Below, in pieces: positions 51,301 through 59,020 of a stretch of DNA of 64,000 nt. Below the pieces are notes generated by a model, which searched no databases, had not been told where the DNA came from, and was given only the letters and a program-made list of their open reading frames with translations. Each line of letters starts with the position of its first letter. Positions within the stretch are counted from its first letter, which is position 1. The stretch is taken from the NCBI RefSeq assembly GCF_046365375.1, contig NZ_JBKEIT010000002.1, positions 310,001-374,000 of the forward strand, read 5' to 3'. The stretch is from Butyricimonas muris (lineage in GTDB: Bacteria > Bacteroidota > Bacteroidia > Bacteroidales > Marinifilaceae). Made by a program: the position numbers and the translations under genes.

Positions 51301-52578
51301 GATAAAAACACGAATATTATATTGATTTCTCACGCTATCCCTTATGGGGCTAAATTGTTCGTGAAGGATGGTGATGAAGTAAATAAAGGTGAGTTGCTTT
51401 GTGAATGGGACCCGTTCAATGCGTTGATCATTACTGAATTTGCCGGAACTGTCGGGTTGGAGAACTTGATTGAGGGTGAAACCTACAAGGAAGAATCTGA
51501 CGAAACGACCGGATTTAGAGAGATGATTATCATCGAGTTCCGTGATAAGATGAAAGCTCCCGCTTTGCGTATCAATGATGCGGAAGGAAATATGATCAAG
51601 AGTTACAACTTGCCGGTAGGCGCTCACATCGTTGTAAAAGAAGGTGCAGAGGTAACGGCAGGTAGTACGATTGCGAAGATTCCGAGGGCTGTTGGTAAGG
51701 CAGGCGATATCACGGGAGGTCTTCCTCGTGTTACCGAGTTGTTTGAAGCTCGTAACCCGTCGAACCCCGCGGTTGTATCGGAAATTGACGGGGAGGTAAC
51801 TTATGGTAAGATCAAGCGCGGTAACCGCGAGATCATCGTAACTTCTAAAGCCGGAGAGGTGAAGAAGTATCTGGTATCTCTGTCAAAACAGATATTGGTT
51901 CAGGAGAACGACTATGTACGTGCCGGAACCCCGTTGTCTGACGGTGCGATTACCCCGATCGATATTCTGAATATCGAGGGACCGATCAAAGTACAGGAAT
52001 ATATCGTGAACGAGGTACAGGATGTGTATCGTATGCAGGGTGTGAAGATTAACGATAAACACTTCGAGATTATCGTACATCAAATGATGCGTAAGGTATT
52101 GATTCAAGATGCCGGAGACACGAGGTTCTTGGAAAACCAAATCGTTGACAAAGGTGAGTTCATGGAAGAAAACGATTCAATCTACGGTAAGAAAGTTGTA
52201 CTGGATGCCGGAGATTCGGATCGGGTGAAACCGGGACAAATTATCACGGTACGTATGTTGAGAGATATTAACTCTCAATTGAAACGTCGTGACTTGAAGG
52301 TGATAGAGGCTAGGGATGCGGTGCCCGCAACTTCGGCACAGGTATTACAAGGTATTACCCGCGCTGCATTGCAGACGGCAAGCTTTATCTCTGCTGCTTC
52401 ATTCCAAGAGACCACGAAGGTGTTGAACGAAGCTGCAATTTACGGTAAGGTCGATCCTCTGGAAGGATTGAAAGAGAACGTGATTTGCGGTCACTTGATA
52501 CCAGTGGGAACAGGTATGAAAGAGTTTAGAGGTATGATCGTAGGCTCTAAGGCGGATCTCGAAAGGATGGAAAAATAA
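48334..52578 (+). CDS. rpoC: RNA polymerase beta-prime subunit
   Basis: A 1414-residue core subunit. N-terminal zinc site [21 protein letters not shown] (near 67-87), catalytic [12 protein letters not shown] with three Mg-binding Asp, bridge-helix and trigger-loop region [22 protein letters not shown], second zinc site [13 protein letters not shown]. Complete; a strong terminator follows. Confidence 0.99.
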   Translation: [1414 protein letters not shown]

Positions 52579-52586
52579 CGATAAGA

Positions 52587-52616
52587 TAGAGGCGCCGAAA
52601 GGCGCCTCTATTGTTT
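52587..52616 (+). terminator. Terminator of rpoBC
   Basis: GAGGCGCC-GAAA-GGCGCCTC (52589-52608), perfect 8-bp GC stem with a GAAA tetraloop followed by TATTGTTTTAT. Confidence 0.85.
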
Positions 52617-52637
52617 TATAACTATAACCGAACCATT

Positions 52638-52955
52638 ATGGAAGAGAAAAAACAACAACTTGATATCGAATTAAGTCATGAGGTGGCACAAGGGACTTAT
52701 GCTAATCTGGCTATAATTTCCCATTCCTCGTCGGAGTTTATCGTGGATTTTATTCGTATTATGCCGGGTGTGCCGAAGGCTGACGTGAAGAGTCGTATCA
52801 TACTGACCCCGGAACATGCCAAACGTTTGATGTTGGCGTTACAAGATAACATCCGTAAATTTGAAATGAATTTCGGTAAAATTAACTTGCCCGAAGGTGG
52901 TGGTCCCGGAACCCCGATGTTCCCGTTGGATTTGGGAACGAAGGGACAGGCTTAG
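52638..52955 (+). CDS. DUF3467 family protein
   Basis: About 105 residues, start MEEKKQQLDIELSHEVAQGTYANLAIISHSSSEF; an earlier in-frame ATG at 52611 lies in the terminator tail and is unlikely. The fold of DUF3467 is small alpha/beta; segments FIVDFIRIMPG and ILTPEHAKRLMLALQDNI are typical. It follows rpoC in many Bacteroidetes, but its function is unknown. Confidence 0.88.
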   Translation: MEEKKQQLDIELSHEVAQGTYANLAIISHSSSEFIVDFIRIMPGVPKADVKSRIILTPEHAKRLMLALQDNIRKFEMNFGKINLPEGGGPGTPMFPLDLGTKGQA

Positions 52956-53087
52956 TAATTTACGATTTCAGATTTATGATTTTAGATTCCCACGTACTTA
53001 TTCAATTTGTAATTTAGCAATCAAAAGCGCAGATTTGTGCGACTGGAATCATAAATCTGAAATCGTAAATCTAAAATTACTAAAGCC
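52955..53087. repeat. Palindromic intergenic repeat, GATTTACGATT class, between DUF3467 gene and corA
   Basis: Left arm (52955-52990) and right arm (53045-53087) share, in inverse, TTACGATTTCAGATTTATGATT; a TTTAGA unit is shifted between arms. The 54-bp centre is not paired. The right arm overlaps the corA stop. Confidence 0.85.
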
Positions 53088-54141
53088 ATTTTTTCCGTTT
53101 AAAATAGAGTAGCATGATGATGGTGATGAGAATCATGATACCCCATAGGATGAAGTAAGCGTAGCGGTGATTTAGTTCGGGCATGTATTGGAAGTTCATT
53201 CCGTAGATGCCGGCGATGAAAGTGAGTGGGATGAAGATGGCGGAGAAAATTGTCAATACTTTCATGACGTCGTTGATCCGGTTGCTAGTGTTGGTTTGGT
53301 AAAGATTGATCTGGTCGGATACCATGGAGTAGTATATTTCGATGGCTTCCTGTGCTTGTAGAACCAAGTCGTCCAAGTCGTGCAGATAGGTGTACGTGCG
53401 TTCATTGATTAGGGGCGAATCACAGTTCGTGAAACGGGAGGTGACTTCTTTGAAAGGACGGACGTTTTTCCGGATGTAGGATAATTCCGTTTTGTAATGA
53501 TAAAGACCTTCTATTGTTTTCACGTCGGATTCGAGAATTGTTTTTCCTCTTGACTCAATATCGGCACCCAGTATTTCCAAGTTGATGATATAGCTGTCTA
53601 CAATCGTATCCAGCAGCGCATAGCAAAGATAGTCCGTGCCATAAGTGCGGATACGGGTTTTCCCGTCATAAAGGCGTTTCTTTACATCCTTGAAATAATC
53701 TGCGTCGGTTTCCTGTACCGTAATCAGGTAGTGTGAGCCGACGATGAAAGAGAGTTGTTCCATGTGCACGACATCATCTTCTTTGCCTAAATAGAAAGAT
53801 TTGGCAATAATGTACAGGTGGTCGGATTCATCGCTGAACCGGGGACGCTGGTCTGTGTTTAAAATGTCTTCCAGAAAAAGGGAAGATATATCGAATGCTT
53901 TTCCTATTTCGGCAATCAGGCCTGTGTTCTGAAGACCGGATATGTTGATCCATGTCATGTGGTCGTTGGATACCATATTACTGATACCGTCGACTGTTTC
54001 CGGAAAGGATTCTTTGACTCCTTCCGGGGTGTATTGTATGACATGGATCGAATTTTTAGTCATTTTCTGTTTCCCGATAAAGATAAGGGAACCGGGAGCG
54101 GCTCCTTGTGATTTTGTCCGATCTTTCAGAAATCTAGCCAT
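53080..54141 (-). CDS. corA: CorA-family magnesium/cobalt transporter
   Basis: A 353-residue inner-membrane channel forming pentamers. A long cytoplasmic domain, then two C-terminal membrane helices with the selectivity motif YGMNFQY between them and the basic end FKRKKWL. Length is normal. It starts 20 bp after the MscS gene, so the two could be co-transcribed; both govern ion balance. Confidence 0.93.
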   Translation of the reverse strand: MARFLKDRTKSQGAAPGSLIFIGKQKMTKNSIHVIQYTPEGVKESFPETVDGISNMVSNDHMTWINISGLQNTGLIAEIGKAFDISSLFLEDILNTDQRPRFSDESDHLYIIAKSFYLGKEDDVVHMEQLSFIVGSHYLITVQETDADYFKDVKKRLYDGKTRIRTYGTDYLCYALLDTIVDSYIINLEILGADIESRGKTILESDVKTIEGLYHYKTELSYIRKNVRPFKEVTSRFTNCDSPLINERTYTYLHDLDDLVLQAQEAIEIYYSMVSDQINLYQTNTSNRINDVMKVLTIFSAIFIPLTFIAGIYGMNFQYMPELNHRYAYFILWGIMILITIIMLLYFKRKKWL

Positions 54142-54161
54142 AATGCAATATAAATTAAAAG

Positions 54162-55712
54162 TTATTTTGGAATATCGGAAGTGTCCGAATCGGAGTTTTC
54201 TATTTTTAGTTTGATGGGATTGGAACTATCGCCCCACGTGAGAGTCCTGTATGGGAACGGAAATTCGACGTTCTTCGCGTCAAATACTTTTTTCAAACGT
54301 CTGCGATATTCTCTTCCGACAGCCCATTGTTGCATGGGTTTGGTTTTGAGGACAAGACGGATAACAACGGCACTGTCCGCGAAGTCATTGACGCCGCTGA
54401 TGGATATCGGTTCAAGCATCAGTTCCTTGTAAACTGGGTCGTTATACATTTCATCACCGACTTGCTGCATGAGCATGACGGCATTGTCCGTGTCTTCTTT
54501 GTACGCTATACCGATTTGCAGGACGATGGCAGACCATTCTTTTGTCATGTTCGAGAGGGTATTAATTTTTCCGTTTTGGAAAATGTGTACTATGCCGGAA
54601 CTGTCCCGTAGGGTAACGGTACGTAGTTCTATTTTCTCGACCAAACCTTCCGTGCCGTTGATAACAGCCCAGTCCCCGGTACGCAATTGATCTTCCAGCA
54701 GGATAAAGAAACCGGAAATAAAGTCCCGAACGAGTTCCTGTGCGCCGAAGCCGACAGCCAGACCGACAATACCGGCACTGGCAAGGATGGGGGCGATGTT
54801 GATATTGAATTTGCCGAGAAGAATCAAAAGGAAGATGACCCATAAGAAGATTCTTCCGATACCATATATAATACCCGTGAGTGTGTTTATCCGTTTTTCC
54901 GCTTCCATGTCGTCAATATCTGCGGCTTTGTGGGCTTTTGATACGGCAATTTTTTTCATTTTTTTGGTTGTGAAGCGTAATGCCCGGAGTAATGAAACGA
55001 AAAGGACGATTAATATCGCGATGGAGGGAAGTTGTATCACGCACCAAGTGATTAATTTGGTCAGCATTTCATTCCAGAAGTTTGCCGTGAATACAGCCGG
55101 AACCCGTGATGCGGCCTCTTTCGTGTTCCAGAAAACAATAACCCCGTCTATTTGTGTGCTGTCCGGAATGTTTTTCTCGATTACTTCATTGTTCGTGTTA
55201 TCCCACCAAGAATCATCCAAGTTAGCTTTGTTAATTAGAAAGTTTGTGCTGACTTTCGGAACAGAAACAACGATCTCGCCCGAAGAGGGAAGGAAATGAA
55301 TATTGTGATAGGCATCCCGGAGTTGTCCCAGCGTGGAGTTGAGCCCGATGCCCTCTGCCGTCTTGAAGACGGTATCCCGGATGATAATACGGTTGATGTA
55401 TGAACTGGTATCTCCCGCGACTTCGGAGGTGGCAGTGAATAATAATTTCCCCTCCCGGTCATACACGTTGTAGTCGTCAAACTCTTGATTGAAGAATCCT
55501 TCTTTGTTTTTAATCAGTTTGATTTGTTTTTTAGGGTATAACGAGTATAACTTGTTGATATTCGTGCCTCTTTGAATAGGTCCCACGTGATTGGCGCTGA
55601 TCGTGTACGGGTTTCGGTCGTCGGGATTTTCGATGAAATCGGAGAGTTTTGATTTCTTTCCGCAACTTGCGATCCCCATAACCAAGCAGAGAAGAATCAA
55701 GTAATGTTTCAT
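54162..55712 (-). CDS. MscS-family mechanosensitive channel with N-terminal lipoprotein-like extension
   Basis: About 516 residues from the ATG at 55712 (MKHYLILLCLVMG); an earlier in-frame ATG at 55772 adds 20 residues without a signal. The start looks like a lipoprotein signal (MGIASC), then a 170-residue periplasmic domain, two to three membrane helices (about 200-310), the pore/TM3 region ASAGIVGLAVGFGAQELVRDFISGFFIL and the MscS beta domain (DWAVINGTEGLVEKIELRTVTLRDSSGIVHIFQNG). The pore and beta domain are complete, so a channel opening on osmotic down-shock is likely; lipidation is uncertain. Confidence 0.88.
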   Translation of the reverse strand: MKHYLILLCLVMGIASCGKKSKLSDFIENPDDRNPYTISANHVGPIQRGTNINKLYSLYPKKQIKLIKNKEGFFNQEFDDYNVYDREGKLLFTATSEVAGDTSSYINRIIIRDTVFKTAEGIGLNSTLGQLRDAYHNIHFLPSSGEIVVSVPKVSTNFLINKANLDDSWWDNTNNEVIEKNIPDSTQIDGVIVFWNTKEAASRVPAVFTANFWNEMLTKLITWCVIQLPSIAILIVLFVSLLRALRFTTKKMKKIAVSKAHKAADIDDMEAEKRINTLTGIIYGIGRIFLWVIFLLILLGKFNINIAPILASAGIVGLAVGFGAQELVRDFISGFFILLEDQLRTGDWAVINGTEGLVEKIELRTVTLRDSSGIVHIFQNGKINTLSNMTKEWSAIVLQIGIAYKEDTDNAVMLMQQVGDEMYNDPVYKELMLEPISISGVNDFADSAVVIRLVLKTKPMQQWAVGREYRRRLKKVFDAKNVEFPFPYRTLTWGDSSNPIKLKIENSDSDTSDIPK

Positions 55713-55994
55713 GGTAATATGTCTTATATTTAATATGTTATTATACACGATATATTCGATAAAATTATACAAAACTTATTATCTATACAATTTTGGGTAG
55801 GTTTTTGTTCCATTTTGAAAGGGAAATTATTCATTGGAATTTTCAACCGTAACAAGAAAGTAACAAAAAAAGGCGGAAAAACGAGCCTTGTTTAGAACTG
55901 TTTTATTTTATTTGTGTTGAAAAACATGTTTTTCAACATGCTCAGGCTTGATTGTCAATGGTATATATCGAGAGAAAAAAATAATGATGCAAAC
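55713..55994. other. Gap between mscS and korA with a perfect 24-bp palindrome
   Basis: AT-rich divergent intergenic stretch. At 55915-55938 lies TGTTGAAAAACA followed directly by its exact inverse TGTTTTTCAACA. No gene seen. Confidence 0.8.
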
Positions 55995-56040
55995 TTGTTT
56001 AGATATTTGTATTGGCTACCTTTACGCATGTTTTACAACA
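55995..56040 (+). promoter_or_regulatory. Promoter of korAB with half-site of the upstream palindrome
   Basis: TTG (55995-55997), 19-bp spacer, TACCTTTA (56017-56024). TGTTTTACAACA (56029-56040), at the predicted transcript start, is in inverse orientation TGTTGTAAAACA, 11 of 12 bases identical to the palindrome half at 55915-55926. Confidence 0.5.
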
Positions 56041-56105
56041 TAAAAATTGTGTGATTTTGTAATATACATTTTGTAATTTAATATTAAAGAACAAGTAACT
56101 AAGTC

Positions 56106-57950
56106 ATGAGTGAAAAGACAGAAGTTATCGACAAAAAAAATATTGTAATCCGTTTTTCGGGGGATTCGGGAGACGGTATGCAATTGACGGGTTCGCAGTT
56201 CTCGGATGCTGCAGCTTTATTTGGAAACGGAGTATCAACGTTTCCGGATTATCCCGCGGAGATACGCGCACCGCAAGGAACTGTAGGTGGTGTTTCCGGT
56301 TTTCAGGTACATATTGGGGATAATCCGGTGAAAACCCCGGGTGATTTTGCTGATGTGCTTGTGGCGATGAATCCTGCCGCTCTGAAAGCTAATTTGCGTT
56401 GGGCTAAAAAGGGTGCAACGATTATCGTGAATTTGGATGCATTTAATGATAAGAACATCGAGAAAGCAGGGTATAAGGCAAATCCATTGGAAGATGTTGT
56501 CTTGCAGGATTATAATGTAGTCCCGGTAAAAGTGACAACTTTGACGGAAGAAGCTTTGAAAGACAGCGGTCTGGATCAAAAATCTATCGTTAAATGTAAG
56601 AATATGTTTGCTCTTGGTATGATATACTGGATGTTTGACCGTACGGTAGATCACACGAGAGATTTTATTAACCAAAAATTCGGTAAGAAACCGGAGATCG
56701 CGAAAGCTAACGTGAAAGTTTTGGAAAGCGGATTTAATTATGCTGCCAACGTACACGCTTTAGCTGTACACTTCAATGTGGCTCCCGCTCATATAGAAAA
56801 AGGTCGCTACCGTACGATTACCGGAAACAAGGCAACTGCGTGGGGATTCCTTGCAGCGGCTGAAAAGGCTAATTTACCTTTGTTCTGCGGTTCTTATCCT
56901 ATTACTCCGGCAACGGATATTTTACAGGAATTAGCATTAAGACGCGATTTAGGAGTGAAAACCTATCAGGCAGAGGATGAGATTGCCGGAATTTGTACTT
57001 CTATCGGTGCAAGTTACGTGGGTAATCTGGCTATAACTACTACTTCCGGTCCCGGTCTTGCATTGAAGAGCGAAGCTGCCGGATTGGCTGTAATGGCTGA
57101 ATTGCCTTTGGTTATTGTTGACGTTCAACGCGGTGGTCCTTCAACAGGTCTTCCCACGAAGACGGAGCAATCCGACTTGTTGCAGGCTCTTTACGGGCGT
57201 AACGGTGAAAGTCCTATGCCTGTTGTAGCAGCAAGTACCCCGGGTAACTGTTTTGATTACGCGTTCTGGGCAGCTAAAATAGCTGTTGAACATATGACTC
57301 CCGTTGTTCTGTTAACTGACGGTTATCTTGGAAACGGTGCGCAACCGTGGAGGATTCCGGCAATGAAAGATCTTCCGGTGATAACCCCGAGAGTGGCTAA
57401 AGAGGGAGATGATTACAAGCCTTACGCTCGTGATCCGGAAACTTTGGCTAGAATGTGGGCTTTGCCGGGAACGAAAGGTCTGGAACACCGCATCGGTGGT
57501 TTGGAAAAAGTAAATGTTACCGGAGAGATTAGTTATGTTCCTGAAAACCATCAGGTGATGACTGACTTGCGTGATGCGAAAGTGGCTAAGATTGCCGATT
57601 ATATCCCGGAACAGGAAGTGTTCGGAAGCCAAGATGGTGGCGACGTGCTTGTTGTCGGATGGGGTGGTACTTACGGTCACTTGTATTCCGTGGTAAAGGA
57701 ACTGAGAGAAGAGGGTGCGGATGTTAGTTTGGCTCACTTTAATTTTATTAATCCGCTTCCGAAGAACACGGGTGAAGTGCTTGCGAAATTCAAAAAGATT
57801 ATTGTTTGCGAGTTGAACTTGGGACAATTTGCTCAATATTTGAGAGCTAAATTCCCGGCATATACTTATTATCAATATAACAAAGTAGCAGGATTACCTT
57901 TCACGGTAGTTGAGCTGAAAGAAAAAATAACCGAATTATTAGGAAAATAA
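56106..57950 (+). CDS. korA: 2-oxoacid:ferredoxin oxidoreductase, alpha subunit (gamma-alpha fusion)
   Basis: A 614-residue subunit that, with the beta subunit, oxidatively decarboxylates a 2-oxoacid (probably 2-oxoglutarate) to its CoA ester and reduces ferredoxin. N-terminal gamma domain (SGDSGDGMQLTGSQF, PDYPAEIRAPQG), then the pyrimidine-binding alpha domain (GSYPITPATDILQELA, EDEIAGICTSIGASYVG, TTSGPGLALKSEA, QRGGPSTGLPTKTEQSDL) and the C-terminal transketolase-like domain. The 2-oxoglutarate choice follows from the fused gamma-alpha form and lack of a delta gene. 2 bp before korB. Confidence 0.93.
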   Translation: MSEKTEVIDKKNIVIRFSGDSGDGMQLTGSQFSDAAALFGNGVSTFPDYPAEIRAPQGTVGGVSGFQVHIGDNPVKTPGDFADVLVAMNPAALKANLRWAKKGATIIVNLDAFNDKNIEKAGYKANPLEDVVLQDYNVVPVKVTTLTEEALKDSGLDQKSIVKCKNMFALGMIYWMFDRTVDHTRDFINQKFGKKPEIAKANVKVLESGFNYAANVHALAVHFNVAPAHIEKGRYRTITGNKATAWGFLAAAEKANLPLFCGSYPITPATDILQELALRRDLGVKTYQAEDEIAGICTSIGASYVGNLAITTTSGPGLALKSEAAGLAVMAELPLVIVDVQRGGPSTGLPTKTEQSDLLQALYGRNGESPMPVVAASTPGNCFDYAFWAAKIAVEHMTPVVLLTDGYLGNGAQPWRIPAMKDLPVITPRVAKEGDDYKPYARDPETLARMWALPGTKGLEHRIGGLEKVNVTGEISYVPENHQVMTDLRDAKVAKIADYIPEQEVFGSQDGGDVLVVGWGGTYGHLYSVVKELREEGADVSLAHFNFINPLPKNTGEVLAKFKKIIVCELNLGQFAQYLRAKFPAYTYYQYNKVAGLPFTVVELKEKITELLGK

Positions 57951-57952
57951 TC

Positions 57953-58969
57953 ATGGCAGAACAATATACACCGAAAGATTTTAAGAGCAACCAAGAGATT
58001 CGTTGGTGTCCGGGTTGCGGTGACCATGGTATCATCAACTCTGTACAAAAGGCCATGGCTGAATTGGGGTACCCGAAAGAATCGTGGGCAGTTATTTCCG
58101 GAATCGGGTGTTCTTCTCGTTTCCCCTACTACATGAACACGTATGGTTTCCACACGATTCATGGGCGTGCTGCCGCGATAGCATCCGGGGCAAAGAGTGC
58201 TAACCCGAAATTGAATATCCTTCAGGTTTCCGGTGACGGTGATGCGTTGGCAATCGGGGGTAATCACTTTATTCACGCTATCCGTCGGAATATCGATATT
58301 ACCACTTTAGTGTTCAATAACGAGATTTACGGTCTGACAAAAGGACAGTATTCTCCGACCACGAAATTGGGTACGAAGACTAAAACTTCTCCTTACGGTA
58401 CGATTGAGACTCCGTTTAATCCCGGAGAATTGGTAATCGGTGCACAAGGAAAATTCTTTGCCCGTTCATTGGATATGAATATTAATTTGACTGCCGAGGT
58501 GATTGAGGCGGGTGTGCGTCATAAAGGGACTGCAGTTGTGGAGATTCTTCAGAATTGCGTGATTTTTGCCGATGGTGCTCATGCTGCGATTACCGATAAA
58601 GAAATGAAAGAGGAACGTCAGTTGATTTTGAAGCACGGCGAACCGATGGTTTTTGGAAAGAACAAAGATAAAGGTATCATGTTCGATATGAAAGCCGGAA
58701 AGTTGAAAGTTGTGGAGATTGGCAAAGATGGCATCACTCTTGACGATATCATGGTACATGACGCTCATAGTGTGAATCCCTCTATACATTGGATGCTGGT
58801 GCATATGAAAGCTCCGGAATATCCCGTGGCATTGGGAGTTATCCGTGATGTGGAAGGCATTACTTATAATGATGCACTGGAAGGACAGATTGAAGACGTG
58901 AAAGCAAAATCACCGATTCATTGTGTTGACGATTTATTGAACAGCGGTGACGTTTGGGAGGTAAAATAA
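57953..58969 (+). CDS. korB: 2-oxoacid:ferredoxin oxidoreductase, beta subunit
   Basis: A 338-residue thiamine-pyrophosphate subunit. RWCPGCGDHGI (Cys19, Cys22) and ISGIGCSSRF supply ligands of the iron-sulfur cluster; the TPP site is GDGDALAIGGNHFIHAIRRN with NNEIYGLTKGQYSPT. Complete, immediately downstream of korA, ended by a strong terminator. Confidence 0.94.
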   Translation: MAEQYTPKDFKSNQEIRWCPGCGDHGIINSVQKAMAELGYPKESWAVISGIGCSSRFPYYMNTYGFHTIHGRAAAIASGAKSANPKLNILQVSGDGDALAIGGNHFIHAIRRNIDITTLVFNNEIYGLTKGQYSPTTKLGTKTKTSPYGTIETPFNPGELVIGAQGKFFARSLDMNINLTAEVIEAGVRHKGTAVVEILQNCVIFADGAHAAITDKEMKEERQLILKHGEPMVFGKNKDKGIMFDMKAGKLKVVEIGKDGITLDDIMVHDAHSVNPSIHWMLVHMKAPEYPVALGVIRDVEGITYNDALEGQIEDVKAKSPIHCVDDLLNSGDVWEVK

Positions 58970-58984
58970 ATTGTTTGATAATAA

Positions 58985-59020
58985 AAAAATAGAGGCGTTT
59001 CAATGAAACGCCTCTATTTT
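58985..59020. terminator. Bidirectional terminator between korB and the GH92 gene
   Basis: AAATAGAGGCGTTT / AAACGCCTCTATTT, 14 bp perfect with a 5-base loop and A/T tracts on both sides. Confidence 0.9.
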
